DNA from: Providencia rettgeri
GTDB taxonomy: Bacteria; Pseudomonadota; Gammaproteobacteria; Enterobacterales; Enterobacteriaceae
Assembly (NCBI RefSeq): GCF_013702265.1
Contig: NZ_CP059348.1
Coordinates: 2,852,001 to 2,916,000, forward strand
Reading direction: 5' to 3'
DNA length: 64,000 nt
Of the stretch, positions 39,399-52,695 are shown piece after piece (position 1 is the first letter of the stretch; the number at the start of each line of letters is the position of its first letter). The notes under the pieces were generated by a model, which saw only the letters and a program-made list of their open reading frames with translations, ran no database searches and had not been told where the DNA came from. Made by a program: the position numbers and the translations under genes.

Positions 39399-40556
39399 TT
39401 AATCGGCCTGTTTACGCAAGAAAGCTGGGATATCTAAGTAATCCGGCTCTTTATTTACTTGTGTATTTTGGTCGTTAACGGCTTTTGCAGCTGGTTTTTC
39501 ATCATTTAATGAAGACATGCTATTTTGCATTTGCTGATAGCGTTGCTCCATAGAAGCTTGCTGAGACATTTTATTGCTAACTAAAGTAATTTCTGGACGT
39601 TTGTCCATACCAATACCTGTAGCAACAACAGTCACGCGCAATTCTTCATGCATTTCTGGGTCTAAAGAGGTACCGATTACGACAGTCGCATTATCTGATG
39701 CGAATGCACGAATGGTATTACCCACTGTTTCAAACTCATCCAAGCGCAGGTCAAAACCAGCAGTGATGTTGACCAGAACACCACGCGCGCCAGACAGGTC
39801 GATATCTTCCAGAAGTGGGCTAGAAATTGCCATTTCAGCAGCTTCTTCCGCTCTATCTTCGCCACGAGCCACACCAGAACCCATCATCGCGTAGCCCATT
39901 TCTGACATCACGGTACGTACGTCAGCAAAGTCCACGTTCATTAAACCTGGGCGAGTGATTAGCTCAGCGATACCTTGAACTGCACCTTTTAATACGTCGT
40001 TAGCCGCACCAAAAGCATCCAGTAAAGAGATACCACGACCAAGTACTTTCAGTAACTTGTCGTTAGGGATAGTGATCAGCGAGTCAACGTGCTTGGATAG
40101 CTCAGTGATACCCGCTTCCGCGAATGCCATACGTTTTTTGCCTTCGAAATTGAATGGCTTAGTCACGACAGCAACGGTTAGGATACCTAATTCTTTAGCA
40201 ACTTCAGCAACGACTGGCGCAGCACCAGTACCCGTACCACCGCCCATACCTGCAGCGATGAACACCATATCTGCGCCATCAAGAGCATTGCGCAGTGCTT
40301 CACGGTCTTCTTCCGCCGCGTTACGGCCAACTTCTGGGTTTGCACCCGCACCCAGACCTTTAGTAATACCTGTACCGATCTGAATGGTTTGTCCGACTGC
40401 GGTTTTACGCAGGGCTTGTGCGTCGGTGTTGACTGCAAAGAACTCAACACCTTCAATGCGCTCGCGTACCATGTGTTCAACGGCATTTCCGCCGCCGCCG
40501 CCAACGCCGATGACTTTAATCACCGCATCGTTGGTTAGCTCCATTGGTTCAAACAT
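39399..40556 (-). CDS. ftsZ: Cell division GTPase FtsZ
   Basis: Tubulin-like GTPase that forms the division ring. The 385-aa product has [12 protein letters not shown], the tubulin signature GMGGGTGTG (103-111), the T7-loop region [11 protein letters not shown], a variable linker, and the C-terminal peptide [14 protein letters not shown] that binds FtsA, ZipA and ZapD. Last fts gene of the dcw cluster, 57 bp after ftsA. Its accessory proteins ZapA and ZapD are also encoded in this window. Confidence 0.98.
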   Translation of the reverse strand: MFEPMELTNDAVIKVIGVGGGGGNAVEHMVRERIEGVEFFAVNTDAQALRKTAVGQTIQIGTGITKGLGAGANPEVGRNAAEEDREALRNALDGADMVFIAAGMGGGTGTGAAPVVAEVAKELGILTVAVVTKPFNFEGKKRMAFAEAGITELSKHVDSLITIPNDKLLKVLGRGISLLDAFGAANDVLKGAVQGIAELITRPGLMNVDFADVRTVMSEMGYAMMGSGVARGEDRAEEAAEMAISSPLLEDIDLSGARGVLVNITAGFDLRLDEFETVGNTIRAFASDNATVVIGTSLDPEMHEELRVTVVATGIGMDKRPEITLVSNKMSQQASMEQRYQQMQNSMSSLNDEKPAAKAVNDQNTQVNKEPDYLDIPAFLRKQAD

Positions 40557-40613
40557 AATGTCTCTCCGTTTTGTGCTTACTATTGAAGCTAATAATATGC
40601 TTCTAAATAAAAA

Positions 40614-41870
40614 TTAAAATTCTTTTCTCAGCCAGCTAGTGAGCTTACTAAACCACCCGCTAACTGAAGCACGTTTTTCCGTCTCGGTATCATCGCCAAG
40701 GTGGCTTTCTTTACCGTAATGCAGAAGCCCTACCGCTGTGGAGTAGTACGGCTCCTGAGCATAATCCGTTAATCCTGTTATATTAAGTGGGGTACCGATT
40801 CTGACCTGTGTATGGAACACTTTTTGAGCGCATTCAACTAACCCGTCAATTTGTGCTGCCCCACCGGTCAAAACTATCCCTGCCGCTAAGTGGTGTTTGA
40901 CACCTTGCTGGCGTAACTGTTCCTGTAAATTTAAAATTTCTTCATTTACTAAATTTAACAGCTCAGTATACCGTGGCTCAATCACTTCCGCTAAGGTTTG
41001 ACGCTGTAAACTTCTCGGTGGACGACCGCCAACACTCGGTACTTCCACCGTTTCATCTTTACTCACAATCGAACCGACTGCACAACCGTGACGCACTTTA
41101 ATCGCTTCTGCGTCTGTTGGCGGCGTACCAAATGCGTAAGCAATATCACTTGTTACCACATTACCTGCGTATGGGATCACTTTGGTATGACGCAAAGCAC
41201 CACCCGTATAAACTGCCATGTCCATTGTGCCGCCACCGACATCAACAACACAGACACCTAATTCGCGCTCATCTTCAGTCAACACACTGTAGCTTGCAGC
41301 AAGACCGGCAAAAATAAGCTGGTCAACTTTTAACCCGCAACGCTCAACGGCTTTCACAATGTTCTTTGCCATATCGTTATGGCAAGTGATCAGATGAACT
41401 TTAGCTTGCATACGAACACCAGAAAGACCGACTGGATTTTTAATGCCTTCTTGGTAGTCAATCGCGAATTCTTGCGGGATAACATGCAAAATTCGGTGTT
41501 CGTCTTTAACTCGGACAGATTTCGCCGTATGAACGACGCTGTCCACGTCTTCTTGTGTCACTTCTTCTTCTGAGATTGGCACCATACCAATTTCATTTTG
41601 GCAGCTCACATGTTTACCCGATAAAGCAAGGTAAACAGAAGAAATTTGGCAATCTGCCATTAATTCAGCTTGGTCAATCGCTCTTTGGACGCATTTAACA
41701 ACCGACTCAAGATCGTTAACGCCACCTTTGTCCATTCCGCGAGATGGACAGCTTCCCACCCCAATAATATTAACCATACCATCGGGCAGAATTTCTCCTA
41801 CAAGGGCTGACACCTTGGAAGTTCCAATTTCAAGGCCTACCACTAATTTTCTGTCCGTCGCTTTAATCAT
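40614..41870 (-). CDS. ftsA: Cell division protein FtsA
   Basis: Actin-like protein that tethers FtsZ to the membrane. The 418-aa product starts MIKATDRKLVVGLEIGTSKV, has the actin-family phosphate motifs (VVDVGGGTMDMAVY; GIVLTGGAAQIDGL) and ends in the amphipathic membrane-targeting helix GWFSKLTSWLRKEF. It lies 44 bp after ftsQ. Length matches E. coli (420 aa). Confidence 0.98.
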   Translation of the reverse strand: MIKATDRKLVVGLEIGTSKVSALVGEILPDGMVNIIGVGSCPSRGMDKGGVNDLESVVKCVQRAIDQAELMADCQISSVYLALSGKHVSCQNEIGMVPISEEEVTQEDVDSVVHTAKSVRVKDEHRILHVIPQEFAIDYQEGIKNPVGLSGVRMQAKVHLITCHNDMAKNIVKAVERCGLKVDQLIFAGLAASYSVLTEDERELGVCVVDVGGGTMDMAVYTGGALRHTKVIPYAGNVVTSDIAYAFGTPPTDAEAIKVRHGCAVGSIVSKDETVEVPSVGGRPPRSLQRQTLAEVIEPRYTELLNLVNEEILNLQEQLRQQGVKHHLAAGIVLTGGAAQIDGLVECAQKVFHTQVRIGTPLNITGLTDYAQEPYYSTAVGLLHYGKESHLGDDTETEKRASVSGWFSKLTSWLRKEF

Positions 41871-41914
41871 TTGCTTCTGCCTATCTGCCTAATTTGAGTT
41901 ATTAGCAATTTGTC

Positions 41915-42727
41915 TTATTGGAAGCCTTGCGGTGCGTCAACTAATAGAGGAGCCCACCCCACCGCTGCCCCACTGGTATAACGCAAATCAACATAGTCGA
42001 CGCGTTTATCAGTCGTTTGCTGTAAAAGCGGATAAAGCTCGAGAAAACGGTTTAACCGCTCTAACACATCTTTTTTCCCAAGTTCGACTCTTACATCATT
42101 ATCTAAAATAATCTGCCATGCATGGCGCGCTGTCATAGAAACGGATTTTAGTTTCAAGTTATTTTTCGCCAAAATACCACTTAGCACAGCAAATTCTTTC
42201 AAAACCTCTGTTTGGCTTCCTTGCGGACCATACAGCAACACATAATCGCCTTTACCATTTTGACTTGGTGGAAGGGTAAATACGCGCCCTTCTTGGTCGA
42301 CCATGTTTTGGTCATTCCATCTTGCGTAGGGTTTGTACTCCGCAATATGGATTTTTAATTCATCCGGCCACTGTTTACGCACTGTAACTTGGCGTATCCA
42401 TGGCATCATACTGATTTGGTTTTGAATCGCATTCACATCCACCGTCATAAAGGTTCCCGGCTGACCTAATGACAAAATTGCCTTTCGTACATCGTCATTG
42501 GTGGTGTAGTTGCGCTCTCCCGTTAATATCAGTTTGGACATTGGCAGCCTATCGGCATCCTTCATCCAGTTCATCACAGTCCAGCCGCTCCACACAATGG
42601 TGCCGACGACCATCAGGAAGAAAATCAATCCGCCCAGAAAAGCCCCATTACTTGGTCTTGAGCGCGGATCTTCATCTTGACCGCTATTCTGATTATGATG
42701 CCTTACGTTTAACGCTGCCTGTGACAT
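41915..42727 (-). CDS. ftsQ: Cell division protein FtsQ
   Basis: Bitopic division protein that recruits FtsB and FtsL. The 270-aa product has a short cytoplasmic N-terminus, one membrane segment ([20 protein letters not shown]), a POTRA domain ([20 protein letters not shown]) and a beta domain. It starts 1 bp after the ddlB stop, so the two are probably coupled. Normal length. Confidence 0.97.
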   Translation of the reverse strand: MSQAALNVRHHNQNSGQDEDPRSRPSNGAFLGGLIFFLMVVGTIVWSGWTVMNWMKDADRLPMSKLILTGERNYTTNDDVRKAILSLGQPGTFMTVDVNAIQNQISMMPWIRQVTVRKQWPDELKIHIAEYKPYARWNDQNMVDQEGRVFTLPPSQNGKGDYVLLYGPQGSQTEVLKEFAVLSGILAKNNLKLKSVSMTARHAWQIILDNDVRVELGKKDVLERLNRFLELYPLLQQTTDKRVDYVDLRYTSGAAVGWAPLLVDAPQGFQ

Positions 42728-42728
42728 A

Positions 42729-43649
42729 TCAACTAGCCAATTTCAAAATACGTACCACTAACTGCGAAAAATCCAAACCGGCTTGACGCGCAGCCATTGG
42801 AACTAAACTGTGACTGGTCATTCCCGGCGAAGTATTCACTTCGAGCAAATAGAATTCCCCATCACTATCTTGCATCACATCAACCCGTCCCCAGCCACGA
42901 CAGCCTACCGCTTGATAAGCTTGCATTGCGATATCTGCCAGTTTCGCTTCGAGATCGCTTGTTAAACCACTTGGGCAGAAATATTGAGTCTCATCGGACA
43001 AATACTTCGCTTCATAGTCATAAAAAATACCCGGTGGCTGAATGCGAATCGAAGGTAGAACCTCGTCACCCAATACCGCTACCGTATACTCAGGACCACT
43101 TAACCACTTTTCAATCAATAACGTATCGTCAAACTGGAAAGCAAGCTCAATGGCTTCTGGCAGTGCATCCAGAGAGTCAACTTTGCTCATTCCAACACTG
43201 GAACCTTCCAAACTCGGTTTAACGATAAGTGGCAGTCCTAAGTGCTTAACTTGCTGAGCTAACTGCTCTTTTTTAATATTAGTATATTTCTGCTTGTTAA
43301 GTGAAATATATGGAGAAACACTTAGTCCAGCACCTTGCCAAAGTTGTTTGGTGCGTAGTTTATCCATACTCAGTGCAGATGCCATTACGCCACTGCCTGT
43401 GTATGGAAGCCCCAGAAACTCAAGCATACCTTGGATCGTGCCGTCTTCCCCGCCACGACCATGTAAGGCGATAAACGCTTTATCAAAACCAGCTTCTTTC
43501 AATGTCACAACAGGGAAATCTTGAGTATCAATTGGATGCGCATCAACGCCCGCTTGGCGTAATCCCGCCAATACAGCATTGCCAGACTGAAGTGACACTT
43601 CACGTTCAGCAGATGTGCCGCCAAATAGAACCGCGATTTTTTCTGTCAT
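42729..43649 (-). CDS. ddlB: D-alanine--D-alanine ligase B
   Basis: ATP-grasp ligase making the D-Ala-D-Ala dipeptide for UDP-MurNAc pentapeptide. The 306-aa product starts [20 protein letters not shown], has [38 protein letters not shown] and the metal-binding [13 protein letters not shown]. Normal length. Within the dcw cluster between murC (2-bp gap) and ftsQ. Confidence 0.97.
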   Translation of the reverse strand: MTEKIAVLFGGTSAEREVSLQSGNAVLAGLRQAGVDAHPIDTQDFPVVTLKEAGFDKAFIALHGRGGEDGTIQGMLEFLGLPYTGSGVMASALSMDKLRTKQLWQGAGLSVSPYISLNKQKYTNIKKEQLAQQVKHLGLPLIVKPSLEGSSVGMSKVDSLDALPEAIELAFQFDDTLLIEKWLSGPEYTVAVLGDEVLPSIRIQPPGIFYDYEAKYLSDETQYFCPSGLTSDLEAKLADIAMQAYQAVGCRGWGRVDVMQDSDGEFYLLEVNTSPGMTSHSLVPMAARQAGLDFSQLVVRILKLAS

Positions 43650-43651
43650 GC

Positions 43652-45115
43652 TTATTCCTCAACCATCGGTGGCTGTAATTTCGTTTCTGCTAGGTTTTTG
43701 GCTATTTTACCAATATTTCCTGCGCCTTGAACTAAAATTAAGTCGTTATCATCAAGAACTTGTGCCAGCATATGTGAAACTTGTTCAGGTTCTGCCACAA
43801 AAATAGGATCAACCTGCCCACGACTGCGGATTGTACGGCATAATGATCGGCTATCAGCCCCCGGAACCGGCTTCTCTCCCGCAGAATAAACTTCTAGCAT
43901 TAGCAAGACATCTACCTGCCCCAGCACGTTTGCAAAATCATCGTATAAGTCACGAGTACGTGTATAACGATGAGGCTGGAAAACCATCACGATACGTTTA
44001 TCTGGCCAGCCTGCGCGAGCAGCTTTAATGGTGGCATCCACTTCTGTTGGATGGTGACCATAGTCATCCACCAGCATCACTTCGCCTTCTTTGCCATTCA
44101 CATTACGCAGCGCGTAGTTACCTAGGAAATCGAAACGACGACCTGTCCCTTGGAATTCCACGAGTGCAGACAGAATGTGTAAATCGTCTATACCTTCTTC
44201 GGTTGCCACCGCAACAGCTGCCGTGGCATTGAGCGCATTGTGGCGACCAGGTGCATTCAGCACGACAGTCAACTCTGGCATGCCTTCACGAGCAATCGTG
44301 AAAAAGCCTTGGTTCCCTTTTTGCTCGTACTTAGTGATACGAACATCCGCATCGTCACTAAAGCCGTAAGTGGTAATGTAACGACCGATTTTTGGTAATA
44401 ATGAACGGATCACCGGGTCATCGATACACATCACTGCACGGCCATAGAATGGCAAGTTATGCAGGAAGTTGATGAAGGTATCTGTCAGGTTTTCAAAATT
44501 ACCCTGATAGGTATCCATGTGGTCCGCTTCAATGTTCGTCACAACCGCAACCAGTGGCTGTAAATGCAAGAATGACGCATCGCTTTCATCCGCTTCAGCG
44601 ATCAAGTAACGGCTGCTACCTAATCGTGCATGAGTTCCCGCTGATTTCACTAATCCGCCATTCACAAATGTTGGGTCTAATCCCGCTTGCGCGTAGATCC
44701 CAGAAATCATTGCCGTTGTCGTTGTTTTACCGTGAGTTCCCGCCACTGCGATACCATGACGATAGCGCATTAATTCAGCCAGCATTTCGGCACGGCGAAT
44801 AACAGGGATACGCAGCTCTTTCGCAGCTTGAATTTCAGGGTTCTCTGCAGAAATAGCCGTAGAAACTACCACCACACTCGCATTTTCAACGTTTTCAGGG
44901 CGATGATTAAAATAGATAGTGGCGCCCAACTCAGTTAGCTGCTGAGTCACCGCATTAGGTGCTAAATCTGAACCACTAATTTCATAACCTTCGTTAGCCA
45001 ACACTTCAGCGATACCACCCATGCCAGCACCACCGATGCCGACAAAATGAATGTGCCGTACTCTACGCATTTCTGGCACCGATGTTCTTAATTTCGCTAA
45101 CTGTTGTGTATTCAC
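43652..45115 (-). CDS. murC: UDP-N-acetylmuramate--L-alanine ligase
   Basis: Mur ligase adding L-Ala to UDP-MurNAc. The 487-aa product has [20 protein letters not shown] (UDP site), the ATP loop [26 protein letters not shown] and the C-terminal [18 protein letters not shown]. It follows murG with a 71-bp gap, the largest in the inner dcw cluster. ATG 45115. Confidence 0.98.
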   Translation of the reverse strand: MNTQQLAKLRTSVPEMRRVRHIHFVGIGGAGMGGIAEVLANEGYEISGSDLAPNAVTQQLTELGATIYFNHRPENVENASVVVVSTAISAENPEIQAAKELRIPVIRRAEMLAELMRYRHGIAVAGTHGKTTTTAMISGIYAQAGLDPTFVNGGLVKSAGTHARLGSSRYLIAEADESDASFLHLQPLVAVVTNIEADHMDTYQGNFENLTDTFINFLHNLPFYGRAVMCIDDPVIRSLLPKIGRYITTYGFSDDADVRITKYEQKGNQGFFTIAREGMPELTVVLNAPGRHNALNATAAVAVATEEGIDDLHILSALVEFQGTGRRFDFLGNYALRNVNGKEGEVMLVDDYGHHPTEVDATIKAARAGWPDKRIVMVFQPHRYTRTRDLYDDFANVLGQVDVLLMLEVYSAGEKPVPGADSRSLCRTIRSRGQVDPIFVAEPEQVSHMLAQVLDDNDLILVQGAGNIGKIAKNLAETKLQPPMVEE

Positions 45116-45186
45116 TGTATTTCCGCTTCTCTATAAATTCTGTCTACATTCTATTTTGTATGGCCAAGCTATTTGCGAGACTTACG

Positions 45187-46260
45187 CTATTTCGCAACAT
45201 CGCAAATAACCGCCGCAACACGTTCGGTTGCATCCGTGATGGCACAGCTATAGGCTTTTTCTGCCATCGACAATAATTCGGCTCTATCCCACTTGTTGAG
45301 CAACTCAACAACGGCTTCAGGTGTAAACTGCGGTTGCTCAATAATCTTCGCAGCCCCTGCTTGTTCTAAAGGCAGTGCATTCCAATACTGTTGGCGGTCT
45401 TTATGCTGGAAAGGAACAAAAATCGCGGGTAAACCTGCCGCGGCTATCTCACTGACAGTTAATGCACCTGAACGACAAACCACAATATCAGCCCATGCGT
45501 AAGCTTGCGCCATATCATCAATAAATTCAGTCACTTTAAACTCAGAATTGCCTGAATTTTGCAAACAATCATTATACAGTGCTTCTGTCGATTCCTTACT
45601 GCCTTTTCCAGCCTGATGCCAGATATTTAACTGTTTGCTCACATTTCCAGCAACTGCAGGCATAACTTGATTTAAAATTCGCGCCCCTTGGCTACCACCT
45701 ACAACTAATACGCGTATTGCACCTTCACGCCCAGCTAAGCGCTCTTGCGGTGCTGGCAATGCCAATACATCTTCACGCACTGGGTTACCTACAACTGGTG
45801 CATTAGGGAATGCGCCGGGAAAAGCTTGTAAAACACGTTTTGCAATTTTTGATAACCATTTATTGGTTAATCCCGCGATCCCATTTTGTTCATGGAGAAC
45901 AACAGGAACGCCACATTGCCAAGCTGCTATCCCGCCGGGACCAGACACATAACCGCCCATACCAAGCACAGCATCGGGTTGATAGCGCTGAATAATAGTT
46001 TTCGCTTGGCGAATGGCTTTATAGATACGCCAAGGCGCACCAATTAATGCACCAATACCTTTACCTCTTAAACCCGAGATCTGAATAAACTCAATATCAA
46101 TACCGTGTTTCGGTACTAAAGTAGCTTCCATGCGATCTGCGGTGCCTAACCAGCGAATTTCCCAACCTTGAGCCTGCAAATAATGCGCCACAGCTAAGCC
46201 GGGAAAAACGTGTCCCCCAGTTCCGCCAGCCATAACGAGTAATTTTTTTGCCTGACTCAT
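45187..46260 (-). CDS. murG: UDP-GlcNAc:lipid I N-acetylglucosaminyltransferase
   Basis: GT28 transferase converting lipid I to lipid II at the inner membrane. The 357-aa product has the N-terminal [16 protein letters not shown] and the [13 protein letters not shown] loop, then the donor-binding [13 protein letters not shown] and [20 protein letters not shown]. It overlaps ftsW by 4 bp. Normal length (E. coli 355). Confidence 0.98.
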   Translation of the reverse strand: MSQAKKLLVMAGGTGGHVFPGLAVAHYLQAQGWEIRWLGTADRMEATLVPKHGIDIEFIQISGLRGKGIGALIGAPWRIYKAIRQAKTIIQRYQPDAVLGMGGYVSGPGGIAAWQCGVPVVLHEQNGIAGLTNKWLSKIAKRVLQAFPGAFPNAPVVGNPVREDVLALPAPQERLAGREGAIRVLVVGGSQGARILNQVMPAVAGNVSKQLNIWHQAGKGSKESTEALYNDCLQNSGNSEFKVTEFIDDMAQAYAWADIVVCRSGALTVSEIAAAGLPAIFVPFQHKDRQQYWNALPLEQAGAAKIIEQPQFTPEAVVELLNKWDRAELLSMAEKAYSCAITDATERVAAVICDVAK

Positions 46261-47450
46261 TTGGAACTCCTTACAAACGCCTGAGCTTTCTCAAGTCGTG
46301 TTTCATAATCAATTCTAAGTAACACAGCGATCGCCGCTGACATCACTAATAAACTCGATCCCCCGTAACTGATTAACGGGAGTGTTAAACCTTTGGTTGG
46401 CAACATACCTGCCGCAGCGCCTACGTTAACCAATGCTTGGAAGGTAAACCAAATACCGATGGCACATGCAAGATACCCACCAAATAATTGGTTGGTCAGT
46501 AGTGCTCTACGCCCTACCATCATCGCTCTAAACGCCAGCATGAATACCATCAGCAGCACCAGAACCACACCCACGTAACCCAGCTCTTCAGCTAGTACAG
46601 AGAAAATAAAGTCAGTATGCGCTTCCGGTAAATATTCTAATTTCTGTACCGAGTTACCCAGACCTTGTCCGAGAAGCTCTCCTCGACCAAATGCCATCAA
46701 AGATTGCGTTAACTGATAACCGCTACCAAACGGGTCATCCCACGGATTTAAGAAGGATGTCACGCGGCGCAAACGATAAGGTTCAAAGATAATCAAAGCC
46801 AGTACGCCTACACCACAAACCGCGATACCGATAATAAACGGTGCTAAGCGCGCACCAGCTAAAAACAGCAACCCTAACGTAGTTACAACCAGTACAACTA
46901 CCGTTCCCAAGTCTGGCTGCAACAGCAGCAATAACGCCATCATAATCAAAATACACATCGGTTTTACGAAGCCGAAAAACTTGGTGCGTACTTCATCTGA
47001 CTTACGAACTAAATAGCTGGAAACGTAACAAAACAGCGCGAACTTCGAAATTTCTGCGGGCTGAATTTTTACAATACCGATATCAATCCAGCGCGATGCC
47101 CCATTGACGGAACTTCCGGCAACCAACACAACCGCCAGCATACCCAATGCGCCCATCAGCAAAATAAAACTGTATTTTTCCCATGTGGCCATCGAGACGC
47201 GCATGACACCTAAAACCAGTAGAAATGCAACGACCAAATAGACCACGTCACGTTTAGCAAAATAGAATGGGTCATCCGTTAATCGCTGTCCGACTGGCAT
47301 CGATGCGGAGGTCACCATAATGAAACCGATTGCCGCCAGACCGAATGCTAACCAAACCAATGTACGGTCGTAGAGCGTCGTGCCTGAAATCACGCCATTC
47401 TTTTCACCGATGATCCAGTTTTTTAAACGCAAGGCACCCGGTATGGTCAT
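46257..47450 (-). CDS. ftsW: Septal peptidoglycan polymerase FtsW
   Basis: SEDS-family glycosyltransferase that polymerises septal peptidoglycan with FtsI. The 397-aa protein has about ten membrane segments, the [20 protein letters not shown] region, the catalytic-loop Asp segment of SEDS proteins and the C-terminal [19 protein letters not shown]. It overlaps murD by 1 bp and murG by 4 bp. Confidence 0.97.
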   Translation of the reverse strand: MTIPGALRLKNWIIGEKNGVISGTTLYDRTLVWLAFGLAAIGFIMVTSASMPVGQRLTDDPFYFAKRDVVYLVVAFLLVLGVMRVSMATWEKYSFILLMGALGMLAVVLVAGSSVNGASRWIDIGIVKIQPAEISKFALFCYVSSYLVRKSDEVRTKFFGFVKPMCILIMMALLLLLQPDLGTVVVLVVTTLGLLFLAGARLAPFIIGIAVCGVGVLALIIFEPYRLRRVTSFLNPWDDPFGSGYQLTQSLMAFGRGELLGQGLGNSVQKLEYLPEAHTDFIFSVLAEELGYVGVVLVLLMVFMLAFRAMMVGRRALLTNQLFGGYLACAIGIWFTFQALVNVGAAAGMLPTKGLTLPLISYGGSSLLVMSAAIAVLLRIDYETRLEKAQAFVRSSK

Positions 47451-48775
47451 TAACCTAACTCCTTAGCGAGTTGAGCAAAAACATCACCCCGCTGCTCAAA
47501 ACTTTTGAACTGATCTAAGCTGGCACATGCTGGAGATAACAGCACCATGTCGCCAGATTTTAACAACGGCGCAATTTGGCGCATACTCTGTTCCATCGTA
47601 TCTGTCAGTACGGATTTTTCTGGTGCGAGTTCCGCTAATTGCTGACCATCACGACCAAAGCAGTACAAACGGTAGTTATCCGCCGAAATATATTCTTTGA
47701 GCGGAGAAAAATCAGCTGACTTGCCGTCACCACCCAGCAATAAGTAAATATAGCCATCCACATGCAAACCATTAAGTGCAGCTTCTGTACTGCCCACATT
47801 GGTTGCTTTTGAGTCATTGATCCAACGCACACCGCGATTGAAAAAGACCAACTGGAAGCGATGTACTAAACCGGCATACTCTTTTAAGACTTTAAGGCTA
47901 GCTTCACGAGGGATTGCCACAGTATCAGCTAAGGCTAGTGCAGCCAGTGCATTCATATAGTTATGCTGCCCAGTCAGATGCATTTGTGCCACATCCAACA
48001 CCACTTCACCTTGAGCAACTAAGACACGTTTTTGCGTATCAAAGTAGTAATCACCGTTATTTAAACCAAAACTAGTGTATTGGCTAACGCTCTGGTCATG
48101 TGGAAGTGTTAGCGGATCTTGCGCGTTCACAATGCAGTGTTGTGCATTATCATAAATACGTAATTTTGCTGCGCGATATTGCTCAAGCCCCAATGGGTAG
48201 CGATCCATATGATCTTCAGTCACATTCAACACGGTTGCAGCCGCTGCACGTAGGCTAGACGTGGTTTCTAATTGGAAACTAGACAGTTCCAGCACAAACA
48301 GGCTATGCCCTTGATTGAGCAAAGAAAGTGCAGGAATACCGATATTCCCGCCCACACCAACGGAAATGCCCGCTGCTTTCGCCATTTCCCCCACGAGGGA
48401 CGTTACCGTACTTTTACCATTAGAACCTGTGATTGCGACGATTGGCGCATCCGCCTCACGGCAGAACAGCTCAATATCACCCACAATCTCAATACCGTTA
48501 CTTGCTGCTTCCTGTAACTGCGGTGTTGCCAACGCAACGCCTGGGCTGGCAACAATCAGATCGGCTTGTTGCAGCCATTCATTATTTAAGCTGCCACTAT
48601 GGCAAGCAACATTCTCTGGCAGTTTATCAACACCAGGTGGCACAGCGCGGGTATCCATCACGCGAGGAACAACCCCACGAGCAAGGAAAAAGTCAACGCA
48701 GGAAAGCCCAGTTAAACCTAAGCCGATAATCACTACGTTTTTACCCTGATACTGCTGAGCCTGTGAACCAATCAT
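47450..48775 (-). CDS. murD: UDP-N-acetylmuramoyl-L-alanine--D-glutamate ligase
   Basis: Adds D-Glu to UDP-MurNAc-L-Ala. The 441-aa product has [19 protein letters not shown], the ATP loop [30 protein letters not shown] and [16 protein letters not shown]. Normal length. It begins 1 bp after mraY ends. Confidence 0.98.
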   Translation of the reverse strand: MIGSQAQQYQGKNVVIIGLGLTGLSCVDFFLARGVVPRVMDTRAVPPGVDKLPENVACHSGSLNNEWLQQADLIVASPGVALATPQLQEAASNGIEIVGDIELFCREADAPIVAITGSNGKSTVTSLVGEMAKAAGISVGVGGNIGIPALSLLNQGHSLFVLELSSFQLETTSSLRAAAATVLNVTEDHMDRYPLGLEQYRAAKLRIYDNAQHCIVNAQDPLTLPHDQSVSQYTSFGLNNGDYYFDTQKRVLVAQGEVVLDVAQMHLTGQHNYMNALAALALADTVAIPREASLKVLKEYAGLVHRFQLVFFNRGVRWINDSKATNVGSTEAALNGLHVDGYIYLLLGGDGKSADFSPLKEYISADNYRLYCFGRDGQQLAELAPEKSVLTDTMEQSMRQIAPLLKSGDMVLLSPACASLDQFKSFEQRGDVFAQLAKELG

Positions 48776-48776
48776 C

Positions 48777-49859
48777 TTAACGCACCTTCAATGTTGCTAG
48801 TCCAATCAGAACTAACATGAGAGAGATAATCCAGAAACGCACGATAACGCGTGGTTCTGGCCAACCTTTCAATTCATAGTGATGGTGAATTGGTGCCATA
48901 CGGAAAATTCGTTGGCCACGTAATTTGAAGGAGCCAACTTGTAAAATTACCGACAGTGTTTCAACCACAAACACACCGCCCATGATGACTAATAAGAATT
49001 CTTGACGCAGTAAAACAGCGATAGTTCCTAATGCTCCACCTAATGCTAAAGAGCCTACATCACCCATAAACACTTGTGCTGGGTAAGTGTTGAACCATAA
49101 GAAGCCTAAACCGGCCCCAACAATCGCCGTACACACAATCACTAACTCCCCCGCGTGAGGTAAGAACGGAATGTGTAAATAGTTAGCAAAGTTAACGTTA
49201 CCCGTTGCCCATGCTACTAACGCAAAACCTGCGGCAACAAATACAGTTGGCATAATCGCTAAGCCATCTAAGCCGTCCGTTAAGTTAACAGCGTTACTGG
49301 TTCCAACGATAACGAAGTAAGCCAGTAAAATGTACAGCACGCCTAATTGCGGCATCACATCTTTAAAGAAGGGAACAACCAGCTGAGTCGCTGGTGTGTC
49401 TTTACCAATAGCGTACATAGAAAATGCAACGATCAGCGCCAGTGCGGACTGCCAAAAATATTTCCAACGTGCGATAAGGCCACGGGAGTCTTTTCGAACG
49501 ACTTTGAGGTAATCATCCGCAAAGCCCACAAGACCGTAGCCGACTAAAACGAGAAGCACACACCACACATAGGGGTTATCCAAACGCGCCCACAATAAAA
49601 CGGATACGCTAATAGAGAACAGGATTAAAATTCCACCCATTGTTGGGGTGCCACGTTTACTAAAGTGTGATTCAGGGCCTGCATCACGGACAACTTGGCC
49701 AATTTGCATTTTTTGCAGGTAAGCAATCAGACGTGGTCCCATCCACAAAGCAATACCCAATGCTGTCAGCAAACCGACAATGGCTCTGAACGTCAAATAG
49801 GAGAAGACGTTAAAAGCAGAAAATTTATGAACCAATAATTCGGCTAACCAGACTAACAT
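48777..49859 (-). CDS. mraY: Phospho-N-acetylmuramoyl-pentapeptide transferase
   Basis: Integral membrane enzyme forming lipid I from UDP-MurNAc-pentapeptide and undecaprenyl phosphate. The 360-aa product has ten hydrophobic segments, the active-site [30 protein letters not shown] and the triple-His [20 protein letters not shown] 49859 gives the E. coli-like start [20 protein letters not shown]; the in-frame ATG three codons earlier is less likely. It overlaps the murF end by 7 bp. Confidence 0.98.
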   Translation of the reverse strand: MLVWLAELLVHKFSAFNVFSYLTFRAIVGLLTALGIALWMGPRLIAYLQKMQIGQVVRDAGPESHFSKRGTPTMGGILILFSISVSVLLWARLDNPYVWCVLLVLVGYGLVGFADDYLKVVRKDSRGLIARWKYFWQSALALIVAFSMYAIGKDTPATQLVVPFFKDVMPQLGVLYILLAYFVIVGTSNAVNLTDGLDGLAIMPTVFVAAGFALVAWATGNVNFANYLHIPFLPHAGELVIVCTAIVGAGLGFLWFNTYPAQVFMGDVGSLALGGALGTIAVLLRQEFLLVIMGGVFVVETLSVILQVGSFKLRGQRIFRMAPIHHHYELKGWPEPRVIVRFWIISLMLVLIGLATLKVR

Positions 49860-51211
49860 TCGAAGCACTCCTTCAATGCATTCACGACATCTTCCATCGC
49901 GGAGCTGCGTGAACCTTTAACTAAAATAGAAACAACATCATTCTGCTGTGCTAGCGGAATTAGTCGGGTTAATAAATCTTGTTTCGCTGTAAAATGCTCG
50001 CCACGTTCGCTAGATTGGCTAATAATTTCGCTTAACTGTCCAACACTGAGAACTTTATCTAACCCCGCTTGTTTCGCGGCTAAACCAACTCGCTCATGAC
50101 ACTCGTGGGCATAATCACCAAGCTCACCCATGTCACCGACAACGAAAATGCGATAGCCCGGCATTTTCGCCAGCACATTAATCGCCGCAATCATCGAACC
50201 ATCATTGGCATTATAGGTATCGTCCAGTACGACTTTCGTCTCACTTAAACTCACTGGAAATAAACGCCCAGGTACTGCTTTCGTGGTGGCAATACCTTGT
50301 TTGATATCGTCTAAGGTTGCCCCCACAGAGATGGCTAATGCACTTGCCGCTAAAACGTTGGCAATGTTATGCACACCCGGTAATGGCAATGTGATTTCAA
50401 CCTGCCCTACCGGCGTATGTAGTGTGAAATCCGTTGTCAGCTGTTTGATTTGAATATCTGAAGGATAGAAATCCGCTTTTTCAGTCAGTGAGTAATACCA
50501 AACGGTTTGACGAGGGTTAAATTTCCACTTATCAGAGTAGCTATCTAAATTCACAATCGCCGTGCCTTCTTCTGGCAGACCTTGGTAAATTTCACCTTTG
50601 GCTTTAGCCACACCTTCAGGGGAACCAAAACCAGCAAGATGCGCACCAAATAAGTTATTCACGAGTGCAGTTTCTGGCTTAACGATGTTGGTCGTGTATT
50701 CAATTTCATGTGGGTGATTAGCCCCCATTTCGATCACAGCAAATTGGTATTCATCCGTTAAACGGAACAGTGTCAGTGGAACACCAATATCATTATTCAA
50801 GTTACCTGCGGTATATAACGTTTTACCGCGTTGCGCCAGAATCGAGGCTGTCATCTCTTTCACGGATGTTTTGCCGGAAGAGCCGGTCAACCCGACCACT
50901 CTCGCTTTAGATTGTTGGCGAACCCAAGCTGCGATTCGCCCCATCGCAATACGCGTATCTTCGACAATCACCTGAGGGCAGTTCACATCCAATTGATGGT
51001 CAACTAACAGTGCTGCTGCGCCAGCATCAACGACTTGATCGGCAAAGTCATGGGCATCAAAACGCTCGCCTTTTAAGGCAATAAACAGACAGCTAGCGTC
51101 TATTTTACGGCTATCCGTACTCACGCTTAATAACGCTAATTCGTTATTGCTCGCTTTTTCAATGCGACCGTGAGTGATTTTCGCCAGTTGGGTTAAGGTC
51201 ATCGGGATCAT
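49853..51211 (-). CDS. murF: UDP-MurNAc-tripeptide--D-alanyl-D-alanine ligase
   Basis: Adds D-Ala-D-Ala to the UDP-MurNAc tripeptide. The 452-aa product has [23 protein letters not shown] loop [32 protein letters not shown] and [15 protein letters not shown]. It overlaps murE by 4 bp. Normal length. Confidence 0.98.
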   Translation of the reverse strand: MIPMTLTQLAKITHGRIEKASNNELALLSVSTDSRKIDASCLFIALKGERFDAHDFADQVVDAGAAALLVDHQLDVNCPQVIVEDTRIAMGRIAAWVRQQSKARVVGLTGSSGKTSVKEMTASILAQRGKTLYTAGNLNNDIGVPLTLFRLTDEYQFAVIEMGANHPHEIEYTTNIVKPETALVNNLFGAHLAGFGSPEGVAKAKGEIYQGLPEEGTAIVNLDSYSDKWKFNPRQTVWYYSLTEKADFYPSDIQIKQLTTDFTLHTPVGQVEITLPLPGVHNIANVLAASALAISVGATLDDIKQGIATTKAVPGRLFPVSLSETKVVLDDTYNANDGSMIAAINVLAKMPGYRIFVVGDMGELGDYAHECHERVGLAAKQAGLDKVLSVGQLSEIISQSSERGEHFTAKQDLLTRLIPLAQQNDVVSILVKGSRSSAMEDVVNALKECFEC

Positions 51212-52695
51212 GCCATCACCCCCAACAATCTTGCGACGGTCAAGCGGTCTGAATAATCTAAACGGCGAGAACCAATGATTTGATAATCTTCATGACCTTT
51301 ACCTGCCACTAAAATCACATCATCAGGTTGTGCTTGTAAGATAGTGTTGGTAACAGCTTCTGGACGTCCTGGGATCGCGAATACACGGCTAGAATCCAAA
51401 ATACCCGCCATGATGTCGTTGATAATATCCAGCGGATCTTCGCTGCGAGGGTTATCATCGGTGATCACCACTTTATCAGCGTATTGTTCAGCAGAAGCTC
51501 CCATCAGTGGGCGCTTGCCTTTGTCTCTATCACCACCACAACCAAAGACACACCACAGCTTGCCTTTACAATGTAAACGCGCTGCCGCTAACGCTTTTTC
51601 TAATGCGTCAGGGGTATGAGCATAATCCACAACCACAGTTGGCTTGCCTGCAACGCTAAACACTTCCATACGGCCACAGACTGGCATTAATGCGCCTGTT
51701 GTCGCTAAAAGCTGCTCTAATGGGTAATCCATCATTAATAGCGTCGCCATCGCCAGCAATAAGTTGCTTACGTTAAACGCCCCCATTAATGGGCTTTCAA
51801 ATGAACCTTCACCCCAGCTTGACGTGAAATGAATGGTTGCGCCTTTATCGTGATAGTCCACATCAGTGGCTTTTAACCATGGGCCTTGCCAGTTAGCCGG
51901 AATACGATTTTCCATTGTCACGGCACAAGCTTGCGGCAAGCGCTGCAACCACTTCAGCCCGACCTCATCATCAGCATTAATAATTTGAGTTTTGGTTTGA
52001 TGAGTAGAGAACAGTAACCATTTTGCAGCTTCGTAATTTGCCATATCACCATGGTAATCAAGGTGGTCACGGCTTAAGTTAGTGAATACTGCCGCGTCAA
52101 ATTGTAGCGCAGCAACACGACCTTGCACCAAGCCATGGGAAGAAACTTCCATCGCCGTCAACGTCGCTTTTTTATTCAGTAATTGAGTCAGTTCTAATTG
52201 GATATCAACAGCGGAGCCCGTGGTGTTCTCACTTGGAGAAACTTGCCCCAGTAGCCCATTACCTACCGTACCCATCACTGCTGATGTTTCGCCTAATCCT
52301 TTTGCCCATTGGGCAATTAATTGCGTGGTGGTGGTCTTACCGTTGGTCCCCGTCACACCCACTAACTTCATTTGGGATGAAGGTTGATGGTAGAACTCAC
52401 CCGCTAATGCAGATAAACGGTTGTTTAGGTCGTTAAGATAAATGACAGGCACACCATGAATAAAGCGGATTTCGCCTTCTTCTGCTTCGCCTTGTGCTTC
52501 TGCGATAACTGCAGAAACCCCTTGCGCGATAGCTTGAGGAATATAGTGTCTACCATCTGACTGATGGCCTTTTACAGCAATAAACAGATCGCCCGCGGCA
52601 GCCTTTCGACTGTCTAGCGTCATCTCTCGTAAAGAGACATTTGTTGTACTCACACCAAATGGGGCGAGGAGTTCACAAAGATTACGATCTGCCAC
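51208..52695 (-). CDS. murE: UDP-MurNAc-L-Ala-D-Glu--meso-diaminopimelate ligase
   Basis: Adds meso-DAP to the stem peptide. The 495-aa product has ATP loop [28 protein letters not shown] and the DAP-selective DNPRSEDP motif, so the wall is of the usual Gram-negative type. It overlaps ftsI by 14 bp. Normal length. Confidence 0.98.
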   Translation of the reverse strand: MADRNLCELLAPFGVSTTNVSLREMTLDSRKAAAGDLFIAVKGHQSDGRHYIPQAIAQGVSAVIAEAQGEAEEGEIRFIHGVPVIYLNDLNNRLSALAGEFYHQPSSQMKLVGVTGTNGKTTTTQLIAQWAKGLGETSAVMGTVGNGLLGQVSPSENTTGSAVDIQLELTQLLNKKATLTAMEVSSHGLVQGRVAALQFDAAVFTNLSRDHLDYHGDMANYEAAKWLLFSTHQTKTQIINADDEVGLKWLQRLPQACAVTMENRIPANWQGPWLKATDVDYHDKGATIHFTSSWGEGSFESPLMGAFNVSNLLLAMATLLMMDYPLEQLLATTGALMPVCGRMEVFSVAGKPTVVVDYAHTPDALEKALAAARLHCKGKLWCVFGCGGDRDKGKRPLMGASAEQYADKVVITDDNPRSEDPLDIINDIMAGILDSSRVFAIPGRPEAVTNTILQAQPDDVILVAGKGHEDYQIIGSRRLDYSDRLTVARLLGVMA